Notes: a model not told the origin generated them from the letters alone. Counted from the stretch's first letter, positions 42,643-50,686 are shown. The stretch is 64,000 bases of DNA from Candidatus Thorarchaeota archaeon (GCA_013388835.1 JACAEL010000068.1:1-64000), one strand, 5' to 3'. Translations and numbers: made by a program.

Positions 42643-43086
42643 GTGAGCTGTCGAGACTGTATGCATCTGATGAGCACGAATGTGGGTGACAAGACACTCC
42701 GGTCGGCAGGGCATCTGCTTGTCCTTGGCAGCTGCTTGACCAGTCGCTTTCCCGAGATAGTTGAGGGGTTCTTGAGTGGTGACCATTCACCCGTGCCGGT
42801 GGAGGTCTGTCTCGAGGAGACACACATGAACATGGCAGGGTACAAGCTGGCCTCGATTGTGAGCTACGCAGGTATCGACAAGCTGACAGCCCTGACCATA
42901 GATGGGTCCCCACACTGTGTCCAGCTGCATTACCTCATCGAGGACATCAAGCGGCACTTCGCCCCTCAGGTCCAGACAGCGCACTTTGTTGTTGAGAAGG
43001 GTGAGACACACAGTGTGTCTCCTGAGGCAGTGAAACAGTCAAGACATCTGCACAGAGTGGAGAGAACACTGTCGGATAGTCACTAG
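42643..43086 (+). CDS. conserved-looking cysteine protein of unknown function
   Basis: The 147-residue product starts SCRDCMHLM, a CxxC pair, and later has GSCLTSRFPEIVEG and DGSPHCVQLHYLIEDIKRHF. These cysteines and the alternating alpha/beta pattern suggest an iron-sulfur or redox role, but I recognise no family. GTG 42643 starts one base after the stop of the AstE-like gene, so the two are surely co-expressed. Confidence 0.65.
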   Translation: MSCRDCMHLMSTNVGDKTLRSAGHLLVLGSCLTSRFPEIVEGFLSGDHSPVPVEVCLEETHMNMAGYKLASIVSYAGIDKLTALTIDGSPHCVQLHYLIEDIKRHFAPQVQTAHFVVEKGETHSVSPEAVKQSRHLHRVERTLSDSH

Positions 43087-43151
43087 TCTTCATCTGCGGG
43101 ACTCGACCCCTTCTGGCCCCCACATGGTCGCCTCGACAATCCCCTGAGGAC

Positions 43152-43742
43152 CTAGTCACGACGCCTCAGTCTTGGTAACATAAAGCCCGCCTGCTTCCGA
43201 TAGTCAATGTACTCCTGACCATAGTGAAGGACAAGCTTTCGCTCTTCGAGATAGGCGCCAATCAGGACATACACACCTAGGGAAATCGAAAATGCTGCGA
43301 CATTGGCGAATGGATAGATCAGCACAAGCGCTGCAAGCAGTATGATTGTGGCAAGGTACAGAGGATGGCGCATCCGCGAGTAGACTCCAGTTGTCACTAG
43401 CTCTGGCATTCGGTCGGTACGCATGTCAGCCACTGTGCTCACCGAGAGCACTCTTGATGCTGCTGCGGATAGGAGTATCCCAGTGACGACAAGGGCAATC
43501 CCGCCCAGCATGAGTATGTAGTTGACGCTGCTCGGGACAGAGATGAAATAGAACCAGTCCCAGAAGTCCATCAGGAGGAATGCAAAGAGAAGAGCAGCCA
43601 CACTGGTCAGATTGAATAGTCGTGCGTAGACGCTCTTGCCCCATCTGTCAATTATGCGACTCTTGACCCGGAGAGCGGAGACCCCACTGTGCTGGAGTCC
43701 GAAGACGAGGACTCCGAAGACGGTCAGAAGAAGATCTGCCAT
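43152..43742 (-). CDS. isoprenylcysteine carboxyl methyltransferase-like membrane enzyme
   Basis: The 196-residue protein has about five transmembrane helices and the C-terminal signature of the ICMT/phospholipid methyltransferase group. LVTTGVYSRMRHPLYLATII near residue 122 and EERKLVLHYGQEYIDYRKQ near 170 are the SAM-binding and active-site parts. The substrate may be a lipid or a protein thiol; this cannot be told. ATG 43742 gives a first helix directly at the N-terminus and is preferred to an in-frame start 29 codons upstream. Confidence 0.85.
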   Translation of the reverse strand: MADLLLTVFGVLVFGLQHSGVSALRVKSRIIDRWGKSVYARLFNLTSVAALLFAFLLMDFWDWFYFISVPSSVNYILMLGGIALVVTGILLSAAASRVLSVSTVADMRTDRMPELVTTGVYSRMRHPLYLATIILLAALVLIYPFANVAAFSISLGVYVLIGAYLEERKLVLHYGQEYIDYRKQAGFMLPRLRRRD

Positions 43743-43885
43743 GGTGCTCTCACTCCAGCGTAGGTCAATAAGCATTGGCGTATGGCACCATAGAGGGCCT
43801 ACCGGAGTGCTGCCATATGGAGTCGACATGTGCTCCGTTCTCGGGACTTACTAGCCGGTGACGCAATGTTTATATGCCGCAGTTC

Positions 43886-43912
43886 ACTATAGTTGAGAAA
43901 TAAACTATAGTT
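43886..43912 (+). promoter_or_regulatory. twin ACTATAGTT operator-like repeats
   Basis: ACTATAGTT occurs at 43886-43894 and again at 43904-43912. Each contains the perfect palindrome ACTATAGT and the copies start 18 bases apart. They lie between a TATA-like TTTATATGCC (43869-43878) and ATG 43928, on the likely transcription start. Two palindromes on one face of the helix here suggest repressor binding. Confidence 0.5.
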
Positions 43913-43927
43913 AACGAGGATGCGAGA

Positions 43928-44500
43928 ATGACAGAGACAACCATGAATCCATTCAAGCCCGTAGAGATATGGGATGAAATTGTTGTGAAGGTGAGGGAAG
44001 GCGAAGAAGAGAAGCCTGTGGATGCCAAGCACTACCATGTCAGATACATGGTGGGTGAGAGTGAAGACAAGCGATTTGTCGACTCGGGCAGAGACAGCGT
44101 GGAGCCCGTCCATGGGAAGACTTTGTTCATAGCGCCCTCAGTACACAAGGTTCACGGAGAGCCATTCCACTATGACGTGTCTGCAGTGCAGAGAATCGCC
44201 CTGGAGAGCAATCTCGATGGGAGGGTGAGGGAACTGAACAGAGCGGGACAATGTCAGGACCATCCACTAGTAGAGGTGGCATATCAGAGCGCCCAAGTGG
44301 AGTGCTGCGCGATGACCAAGGAGGATGCGGACAAGCAGACAGTGCCAATGCAGTACCTAGCAGGCTATGTCCTTGGTCGGAAAGACGGCACGGTAAAGAT
44401 CGCGCTTGCCAAGACAGTCCTTGAGTCGGGCGTCGAGTACTACGAGAACATACACATAATTCCCGAGGCAATAGTACAGAGCTGGACCTGTCTCGAGTGA
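43928..44500 (+). CDS. protein of unknown function under apparent repressor control
   Basis: The 190-residue protein is soluble and mixed alpha/beta. It begins TETTMNPFKPVEIWDEIVVK and includes HYHVRYMVGESEDKRFVDSG and a double-Cys VECCAMTKED near residue 122. I do not recognise a family. GAGG lies about 10 bases before the ATG. Twin palindromes upstream suggest tight regulation. A GC-rich hairpin follows the stop by 36 bases. Confidence 0.65.
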   Translation: MTETTMNPFKPVEIWDEIVVKVREGEEEKPVDAKHYHVRYMVGESEDKRFVDSGRDSVEPVHGKTLFIAPSVHKVHGEPFHYDVSAVQRIALESNLDGRVRELNRAGQCQDHPLVEVAYQSAQVECCAMTKEDADKQTVPMQYLAGYVLGRKDGTVKIALAKTVLESGVEYYENIHIIPEAIVQSWTCLE

Positions 44501-44536
44501 GCACAGACAGGACACCGTGATGCGAAGACAGTTTCC

Positions 44537-44557
44537 GGGGCGGTTCGAGTCCGCCCC
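44537..44557 (+). other. GC hairpin with tRNA T-arm sequence
   Basis: GGGGCGG-TTCGAGT-CCGCCCC is a perfect 7-base stem with a 7-base loop. The sequence GGTTCGAGTCC matches the tRNA B-box/T-arm consensus exactly. I find no matching acceptor, D or anticodon arms upstream, so it is not a whole tRNA. It could be a tRNA 3' remnant or simply a strong terminator hairpin for the gene ending at 44500. Confidence 0.5.
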
Positions 44558-44594
44558 ACATTCATACTTCTACGTCCGTACAATAGTTCGCAAA

Positions 44595-44612
44595 TGCTTA
44601 AATTTTTAAGCA
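44595..44612 (+). promoter_or_regulatory. palindromic TATA region of the TFB gene
   Basis: TGCTTAAATTTTTAAGCA is an 18-base palindrome with only the two central T residues unpaired. It contains the likely TATA box of the TFB gene, whose ATG is about 120 bases downstream. A regulator, or TFB/TBP themselves, could bind symmetrically here. Confidence 0.45.
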
Positions 44613-44728
44613 CCTTTGTTTGCGGTTCGAGAGCAACTCTGCTCGGAGTGGCATTTTGTTTGCTAATTGTGCCCTTCGATACTGAGGGTCAAGTTCCGAG
44701 TCAGAGCTGAGCAAGAAAGGTGAGCACT

Positions 44729-45673
44729 ATGGCAAGACCAGCGAAGGCCATGATTGACACTCAATATGGCATGGCATTGTGTTCGATCTGCGGCGGTAGT
44801 GACTTCTATGAAGACCACACGCGTGGTGAGACTATCTGCACAACGTGTGGCTGCGTTATCAGTGACAAGATACTCGATGCAGGCCCAGAGTGGAGGGCAT
44901 TCACAGCCGAAGAGAGAAACGCAAGGGCCAGGACTGGTTCACCCATGACGCTCACAATGGCAGACAAGGGCCTTGCCACGACGATAGGCTGGAGCGACAG
45001 AGACGCAAATGGACGGTCTATCGCCGCAAACAGTCGTGCTGCAATCTACCGAATGCGCAAGTGGCAGATTCGCACTCTTGTCCATAGTTCACAGCACAGG
45101 AACCTGAGCATTGCCATGAGTGAGATGGACCGGCTCACCTCACAACTGGGCATTCCCAGCGAGACCAAGGAGACCGCTGCTCTCATCTACCGAAAGGCTC
45201 TTGGAAAGAGACTCGTGCGTGGCAGAAGCATTGAAGGCATGGTTGCAGCGACCATCTACCTCTCATGCCGCATCCACCGCATTCCAAGGCAACTCGATGA
45301 GATAGTCACCGAAGCCCGCGTGAACAGAAAGGAGCTGGGACAGTGCGTCCGACTCGTACTCAGGAATGTGCCAATCAAGGTGCCAATCCCGTCTGCAAAC
45401 GACCTTATGCCCAGAATCTCTGCAGACTTGGCACTGGAAGGCAGGACACTGCGATGCGCCATGGAGATAATCAACCAGGCTCGTCGTAGAGGCATCACAG
45501 CTGGAAAGGACCCCGGTGGTCTGGCCGCAGCTGCACTGTACATTGCAGGGATTATCGAGGATGACAGACGCACGCAGAGAGAGATAGCAGAAGCGTCTAA
45601 CGTGACTGAGGTGACTGTGAGGAACCGCTACAAGGACCTTGCGAACAGCCTCCAGATCACTATCAAGCCATAG
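44729..45673 (+). CDS. tfb: transcription initiation factor B (TFB), copy 1
   Basis: TFB recruits RNA polymerase to the TBP-bound promoter. The 314-residue protein has an N-terminal zinc ribbon, CSICGGSDFYEDHTRGETIC with TTCG, then the B-finger region EWRAFTAEERNARARTGSP. Two cyclin-like repeats follow from about residue 110; their signature parts are RSIEGMVAATIYLSCR and DPGGLAAAALYIAG. The C-terminal HTH, TQREIAEASNVTEVTVRNRY, contacts the BRE. It is a close paralogue of the gene at 62070. ATG 44729 is preceded by AGGTGA. Confidence 0.96.
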   Translation: MARPAKAMIDTQYGMALCSICGGSDFYEDHTRGETICTTCGCVISDKILDAGPEWRAFTAEERNARARTGSPMTLTMADKGLATTIGWSDRDANGRSIAANSRAAIYRMRKWQIRTLVHSSQHRNLSIAMSEMDRLTSQLGIPSETKETAALIYRKALGKRLVRGRSIEGMVAATIYLSCRIHRIPRQLDEIVTEARVNRKELGQCVRLVLRNVPIKVPIPSANDLMPRISADLALEGRTLRCAMEIINQARRRGITAGKDPGGLAAAALYIAGIIEDDRRTQREIAEASNVTEVTVRNRYKDLANSLQITIKP

Positions 45674-45747
45674 AGTGGAGCCACAGACTCCACTCATGAC
45701 GAGTGAACACAAACTCCTTCTGCATGTTCAGTATACTGTCTGCTGAC

Positions 45748-46500
45748 ATGAAGCAGTTCCTACTTGCAGTCTGTGGAATACCTGCCTCAGGCAAGTCAAC
45801 CCTTGCGAAAGCCATAGCTGCAAGACCGGAGATACCTAGAGCCGCAGTAGTCAGTACTGATAGATGGAGAGACAGCGAGTACTACAGAGAATTCAGACCA
45901 GAGAATGAAACAGGGGTCAGGATGGCGGCATTCCAGCAGTCAGCTCGACTGCTCGAAGAGGGAATCTCAGTTGTCCATGATGACACTAACTACTATGTGA
46001 GCATGCGCCACGAACTCAGGACCCTAGCGCTAGAGAACGGGTGCCTCTACGCCGTCGTGTATGTGAGCACGCCACTGGACGTGGCTCTGGACTGGAACAG
46101 ACAGAGGGAACAACCGCTGCCTCCAGACGTGATATCAAGGATATCTCGAAGACTGGACATCCCCGGGGAGAAGTACGCTTGGGATACCCCTCTAGTGACT
46201 GTGAACCTCTCCGAGGAGAATGCTGAGGCAGCATCTGTCCGGGTGGTCGAAGCACTGAGAGAGTTGAGGCCAGCAGACCGACCTCCGTCATCAACTCGCG
46301 TTTCGACTCACATGGAACTGGACTTGGCCATGCGGTCGCTGATGACAGAGATGCTCTCTGCCAACAGAGCCCTCAGGACTGACACGCGAGTGCACGCCAT
46401 ACGAAAGAGGGTTCTCAAGTGGGCGGTCAGGGAAGATGTCGATGCATCTGACGCCGTCCGGGTTCTCGAGTCAGAACTGAGAAGAGTGTTGGAAGGATAG
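45748..46500 (+). CDS. pstK: O-phosphoseryl-tRNA(Sec) kinase
   Basis: PSTK phosphorylates Ser-tRNA-Sec, the second step of archaeal/eukaryal selenocysteine synthesis. The 250-residue protein starts with a P-loop strand, LLAVCGIPASGKSTLAKAIA. It has the Walker-B-like region VVHDDTNYYVSMRHELRTLA near residue 72 and RISRRLDIPGEKYAWDTP near 130. The C-terminal helical domain, LRTDTRVHAIRKRVLKWA, would bind the tRNA. Identification is strengthened by tRNA-Sec, SepSecS and EFSec within 4 kb. It converges on tRNA-Sec, 24 bases away. ATG 45748 is chosen; an ATG eight codons upstream is possible. Confidence 0.9.
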   Translation: MKQFLLAVCGIPASGKSTLAKAIAARPEIPRAAVVSTDRWRDSEYYREFRPENETGVRMAAFQQSARLLEEGISVVHDDTNYYVSMRHELRTLALENGCLYAVVYVSTPLDVALDWNRQREQPLPPDVISRISRRLDIPGEKYAWDTPLVTVNLSEENAEAASVRVVEALRELRPADRPPSSTRVSTHMELDLAMRSLMTEMLSANRALRTDTRVHAIRKRVLKWAVREDVDASDAVRVLESELRRVLEG

Positions 46501-46524
46501 GCCGTTACAGAGGACTCACCTCGA

Positions 46525-46615
46525 TGGCGGCCCCCCAAGAGAATCGAACTCTCATCGCTTGCGCGATCATGGGTTTGAAGCCCACGGGACTCGACCACGA
46601 GTCCTTTGGGGGGCC
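46525..46615 (-). tRNA. selC: selenocysteine tRNA (anticodon UCA)
   Basis: Read on the minus strand the gene folds as a typical archaeal/eukaryal tRNA-Sec. The acceptor stem is 9 bases (GGCCCCCCA with TGGGGGGCC). The D stem is 7 bases (GGACTCG/CGAGTCC) with a TGGT loop. The anticodon loop CTTCAAA carries UCA. The extra arm is long (ATCGC-GCAA-GCGAT). The T stem is 4 bases (AGAG/CTCT) with loop TTCGATT. This 9+4 form distinguishes it from bacterial 8+5 tRNA-Sec. The discriminator is G and CCA is encoded at 46525-46527. It lies 27 bases after the 218-residue ORF and may share its transcript. Confidence 0.97.
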
Positions 46616-46642
46616 TCTGATGAGACATACCACTGCGCCATG

Positions 46643-47299
46643 CTATAGGTACTTTGAGAGCACTGAGAGTGTGTCCTTCTTCCATTCCACTGACTTCTTG
46701 GCAAGCTCGGTCGCGAGTCCACCGGGGAGAGGATCGGACCTTGGCAGTGGCTCGAGCTGCCTGAGCCAGCCGCTGGTGGTGAGGGCCAGCGGATGAAGTT
46801 CCTCGCCCTCAGTGGCTTTGATGAACATCTCTCTGCCATGAGCAATCTGCATGTACACATCGTCCAGGGGGGCCTTGTTAAGAATAGCAAACACAAGGCG
46901 ATCCCAGCAGATCTTGGCCAGCAGTGCGCGCTTGACACGCTGCTTGCTGTCATCAGGAAGCTCATTGTACTTGGACACCTGAGACGAGACTTGCGTCATC
47001 AGCTCCCCGAGGAGCGACTCTGCATCGGACTTGTCCCGCGACCAGACCACAAACTCAACCTCTTTCTTAGACTCATCCACCCAGACATTCACTGCAAAGG
47101 GCTTGTCACCAATCTTCAGTGAGAAGTGAGCCTTGCCCTTGAACACCTGGCTCTCAGCCTCGCTGTACTCCTCAAGGAGAACCCCCGGCCGAGAGGCTAC
47201 GGCATTCCACGCTATCTTGAATATGACCGCAGACTCCGGGTGCGAGTAGCTCAGCGTACGAGCGGCTTTTGAGTACTGTGTCAAGTCTTCCACGGGCAT
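46643..47299 (-). CDS. unknown protein inside the selenocysteine operon
   Basis: This 218-residue soluble protein sits between SepSecS (12 bases upstream) and tRNA-Sec (27 bases downstream) on the same strand. The N-terminal half is alpha/beta with SQVFKGKAHFSLKIGDKPFA then VNVWVDESKKEVEFVVWSRD. The C-terminal half is helical and polar, for example KYNELPDDSKQRVKRALLAK. I recognise no domain; the pattern of charged strands and helices could bind RNA. The ATG has CGAGGG before it. Position makes a role in selenocysteine metabolism plausible, for instance in tRNA-Sec handling, SECIS recognition or selenium supply. This is inference from gene order only. Confidence 0.75.
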   Translation of the reverse strand: MPVEDLTQYSKAARTLSYSHPESAVIFKIAWNAVASRPGVLLEEYSEAESQVFKGKAHFSLKIGDKPFAVNVWVDESKKEVEFVVWSRDKSDAESLLGELMTQVSSQVSKYNELPDDSKQRVKRALLAKICWDRLVFAILNKAPLDDVYMQIAHGREMFIKATEGEELHPLALTTSGWLRQLEPLPRSDPLPGGLATELAKKSVEWKKDTLSVLSKYL

Positions 47300-47311
47300 C
47301 CCTCGTGCTCT

Positions 47312-48643
47312 CTAGCTCCCTTCTGGGAGGGATGTGAGCCCTTTAAGAAGTTTCGTGGATGCACTCTCAACGTCCACGCGTCTTGCTCCAATGGCAGAGT
47401 TGACCACCACGTAGCTCTCAGGGTAGTTGTCCACGCAGGCACCGAACTCACCCCGGACCACAACACGAGGACCAGTGACCCTTCGTTCATATAGATAGGC
47501 CCCGAGTCTCCGAGCGTCATCAAGACCCACAGTCATTGCACAGGCGATTGGACTCACCACATCGAGTACCCTCTGACCCGTCGTCGAGGCAATCTCCTCA
47601 ATGCGCGACTGGAGGAACGCTCGGTTCTCAGTCTGTTCCTGCCGCAGCTTAACATAGCCCTCTTCTCCCAACACCAGCATGGCTGCAAGCGTCTGGACTA
47701 CAGGCGCCGCTGACGCACGTCCCGCATAGGTGGCAGCCGTCCATTCGATGACTTGGCTGTGTGGTGATACAACTATGGAGGCGCCCACTGGTGCAAGGAA
47801 GTTCTTGTCGCTGCTCTGAACAATGGCGTCCACCCGTCCGGCGTCTACTGCGGCCCGGATGAGCGCCATGACCTGAGCCGACTGGACCCCATATGCATTG
47901 TTGATTACAAGGGGAGTGTTTCTCTCGGCACAGAGTCGTGCTATCTCCTTTACCGGGTCGGGTTCTCGCGGCGGAAAGAAGGTGGTCGTGGCAAGTACGG
48001 CTTGGCCACTGTCCGGCCGCATGAGCCTCTCAAGAGCACTCAGATCGGTTTGCACTGCATCCCCTTCAATCAGATTCGGGATGGACACTTCTTCAAGGCC
48101 AGCCATGGCAATGGCCCTCTTCGGAGACAGGTGGTCCAGTCGTGGATAGAGCACCTGACGCACCCCGAACTCACGTCGCAGAGCGGCGAGGACAAGGGCA
48201 ATGGTCATACCGGTCGACAGCGGCACCACGAACCCATGTCGGACGTTACTGAGACCGAGTTTGCGTATGGCGTCGACTGCCACTGTGTTGGCGATGTTCT
48301 GCATCAGTGAAGCACCAACCGCCTTGGGTTGAGGATTGGTCACATGTCCGCTGCGTCCAATGCCATGATTGAACCCCAGAGACAGACGACCGATGAGTGG
48401 AGAGGCAGCTCGACCCTCCCGCTCTCCCACTCGAGCAGCTTCAGGGTCCTTGTCCGAGTCCAGAGATGAAAGGATGCGAATCAGCCACTCGACTTGGACG
48501 TCGTCCAGTGCCTTCTTTGGAAAGTGCCTCCTGTTGATGACATCCTTCACAGGGTTCAACAGTGCACCTAGAGTAGTCAGTCCACGGACTGCCATGTGAG
48601 GCGGCAAGACCTCGCTGATTCGCTTCTCAATCTCGTCTTCCAA
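47312..48643 (-). CDS. spcS: O-phosphoseryl-tRNA(Sec):selenocysteinyl-tRNA synthase
   Basis: SepSecS converts phosphoseryl-tRNA-Sec to selenocysteinyl-tRNA-Sec with selenophosphate and PLP. The 443-residue protein has the family segments ERAASPLIGRLSLGFNHGIG-like SPLIGRLSLGFNHGIGRSG near residue 83 and QPKAVGASLMQNIANTVAVD near 105. VPLSTGMTIALVLAALR lies near 140 and VINNAYGVQS near 245. The PLP lysine is in QSSDKNFLAPVG near 280. I chose the TTG at 48643 because AGGAGG lies 8 bases before it; it overlaps the end of the EFSec gene by 17 bases. A longer frame upstream lacks such a signal. Confidence 0.93.
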   Translation of the reverse strand: MEDEIEKRISEVLPPHMAVRGLTTLGALLNPVKDVINRRHFPKKALDDVQVEWLIRILSSLDSDKDPEAARVGEREGRAASPLIGRLSLGFNHGIGRSGHVTNPQPKAVGASLMQNIANTVAVDAIRKLGLSNVRHGFVVPLSTGMTIALVLAALRREFGVRQVLYPRLDHLSPKRAIAMAGLEEVSIPNLIEGDAVQTDLSALERLMRPDSGQAVLATTTFFPPREPDPVKEIARLCAERNTPLVINNAYGVQSAQVMALIRAAVDAGRVDAIVQSSDKNFLAPVGASIVVSPHSQVIEWTAATYAGRASAAPVVQTLAAMLVLGEEGYVKLRQEQTENRAFLQSRIEEIASTTGQRVLDVVSPIACAMTVGLDDARRLGAYLYERRVTGPRVVVRGEFGACVDNYPESYVVVNSAIGARRVDVESASTKLLKGLTSLPEGS

Positions 48644-50027
48644 AGCGGTATTCCTCCTCGGTATATGTTTCGTACAGTACATCAGTGCCCGTGGTGGGCA
48701 TCGAGTCGAAGACAGCCACCATGACGCCCTTCGTACCAAAGGCCTCGACGAGTCGCCCTTGAACTCCAGCTGGAGTGTGAACGACTCGGTTGATCAGGAG
48801 TTCTGCAGACTCACGCCGGGTGGCCAGGCCTTCAACCAGCACGTCAGTCGCTCTAACGCGCTGTACTCGCCCGACTCGGACGTGTTTTTGCAGGAGACGG
48901 AGTGTGTCATGAGTCGCCGTTACTTGTCCGGACCCAACCACTCGCATCTGCGTGGGAGGGAGGTCGGACCTCATGAGCAGCACCCTGGACCCTACAGGGA
49001 CCGGGAGTCTCTCGGCGAGCAGCAGTGCGGCCGTGATGTTTGGGCCCTCGGCCCGGTCGAGCACAACCCAGCCTCTCTCCGTCGCTTCCAGCGGCACCAG
49101 CTCCGCTGTGACTGTCGGAATGCCGACTGTCGCGGTCAGGACCATTCTCTTGGTGATGCTGCCTCTGTACAGTGGACTGACATACAGATCCACTGTCAGA
49201 CTGTCGGACAGACTCATGCTGCCTGGAGAGCAGAGATAGTCCCCACGATGGACGGTCTCGTGGTGTATCTCTGGGACGTTCACTCCCACCCGGTCGCCAG
49301 CTGAGGCCTCCTCTCTCTCCGTGCCGAATGTCTGTATGGAACGTACTCTTGCGACAGCCCCCTGAGGCATCAGCTCTACAGTGTCCCCTGTGCGTAACCG
49401 CCCCTGAAGGACTGTACCAGTCATCACAGTACCGTGACCTCTGACCAGGAAGGCATGGTCAATGGGAATCAGAAGTGGTGCTGCCGGATCACGTCTCTTG
49501 GGCCGGAGGATGGTCAGCAGCTTGGCCTTTAGCGAGTCGATACCATCACCTGTGACTGCAGACACACGGGCGTACTCCACAGTCTTGAAAGATGTCTCAG
49601 CCATGATGGCCCTCATACGGTTCTCGACCGCGTGGACAGCTGCGGCTGTCGCGGAGTCAGTCTTTGTTATGGCTACAAGAACACTCTCGACACCCATTGC
49701 CTCAAGCACGATGATGTGCTCACCCGTCTGCACTTTCGGTCCCTCGTCTGCAGCGACGACAAGAATAGCCGCATCAATTATGCCGGCGCCCGCGACAACA
49801 CTGCGGATGAGGTCGGCATGCCCCGGTGCGTCCACCAGAGTGACAAGATAGTCCTCCATGGTGAACATGGTGAAGCCAAGGTCAATGGTTATTCCTCGCT
49901 CTTGGGCCTGTGGATGCTTGTCCAGTCCTGCTGTGGACACCTTTGTGCTGAGGACGCGGGCCAGAGAGGTCTTGCCATGGTCTATGTGGCCCACCAGACC
50001 GACATGAACTGGAGTCAGACCTGTCAT
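48627..50027 (-). CDS. selB: selenocysteine-specific elongation factor EFSec/SelB
   Basis: EFSec is a GTPase that delivers Sec-tRNA-Sec to the ribosome at UGA codons. The 466-residue protein begins GLTPVHVGLVGHIDHGKTSL (G1). It shows AQERGITIDLGF (G2), TLVDAPGHADLI (G3) and VAITKTDS (G4), followed by EF-Tu-like domains 2 and 3 and a short C-terminal domain ending FGRRD. The G2 region RGITIDLGF is characteristic of SelB/EFSec rather than EF1A. The short fourth domain is archaeal/eukaryal-like. ATG 50027 was preferred to a GTG 17 codons upstream. It heads the operon with SepSecS and the 218-residue gene. Confidence 0.93.
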   Translation of the reverse strand: MTGLTPVHVGLVGHIDHGKTSLARVLSTKVSTAGLDKHPQAQERGITIDLGFTMFTMEDYLVTLVDAPGHADLIRSVVAGAGIIDAAILVVAADEGPKVQTGEHIIVLEAMGVESVLVAITKTDSATAAAVHAVENRMRAIMAETSFKTVEYARVSAVTGDGIDSLKAKLLTILRPKRRDPAAPLLIPIDHAFLVRGHGTVMTGTVLQGRLRTGDTVELMPQGAVARVRSIQTFGTEREEASAGDRVGVNVPEIHHETVHRGDYLCSPGSMSLSDSLTVDLYVSPLYRGSITKRMVLTATVGIPTVTAELVPLEATERGWVVLDRAEGPNITAALLLAERLPVPVGSRVLLMRSDLPPTQMRVVGSGQVTATHDTLRLLQKHVRVGRVQRVRATDVLVEGLATRRESAELLINRVVHTPAGVQGRLVEAFGTKGVMVAVFDSMPTTGTDVLYETYTEEEYRFGRRD

Positions 50028-50108
50028 GGTAGTATGAGGGGGGATGATACAGGTCTGTGTTAAACCTTTGTTAGACACGACGGGTTTATTGGGTGACTGG
50101 GACCACTC

Positions 50109-50522
50109 ATGGCTATGGTCTCAAGGTCCCTCGAGAAGATGATGCTTATTGCTGTGGGTCTGACCACGGTGATAGTTGTGGGTGTACCGATACTGCTACA
50201 TACTGTGGACATGCTGAACGGCGCAACACAACTTGAGATGGCCTCCGCCTTTGCAGGCCGGGTCCATGACGCCACGCTTCGGGTGGACAATGGCAGTGCC
50301 GCCTCATACTCGATACAAGTGTCTGTACCAGCAGGAGTGACCGTGACGGCCCTTGGCCACACGCTTAGCATAACCTACTCAAGAGATGGAGGCACACCCG
50401 TGGTGTGGTCAAAGGAGTATGACCACGAGGTGGCCCTGATAGCACCGACGGCAGAGGGCCCCCATGTCTTGTCTGTCACTCTCTCGGGGGTCTATGTCCA
50501 TGTGGAGTTCACCAGACTCTGA
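50109..50522 (+). CDS. membrane-anchored beta-rich surface protein
   Basis: The 137-residue protein has one N-terminal hydrophobic helix, MLIAVGLTTVIVVGVPILL, after a short basic segment with Glu (RSLEKM). About 100 residues of beta-strand-like sequence follow outside. The layout recalls archaeal pilin or archaellin-like small surface proteins, but no clear class III signal cleavage site is present. GGTTTATTGGG near 50081-50091 lies about 24 bases before the ATG, fitting a leaderless mRNA. Confidence 0.6.
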   Translation: MAMVSRSLEKMMLIAVGLTTVIVVGVPILLHTVDMLNGATQLEMASAFAGRVHDATLRVDNGSAASYSIQVSVPAGVTVTALGHTLSITYSRDGGTPVVWSKEYDHEVALIAPTAEGPHVLSVTLSGVYVHVEFTRL

Positions 50523-50686
50523 AACGACTCTCTTGCCAACATTACGGGCACAGGTCGCCAATTCAAATACGGACTGGCTGCTGTTCAGCAAGGTGACCTG
50601 TGACACAACTGCCTCTAAGACACAACGTTTTTAATGACGGCTCAGGTCTTCGCCTTCCAACGCCGTAGGGCGAGGTCTGAACACCC

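Noticed and set aside
44461-44560. Complete tRNA gene ending in the T-arm hairpin
   Set aside because: No 5' acceptor strand complementary to the bases after the T-arm and no D or anticodon arm could be found within tRNA length, with or without a short intron.
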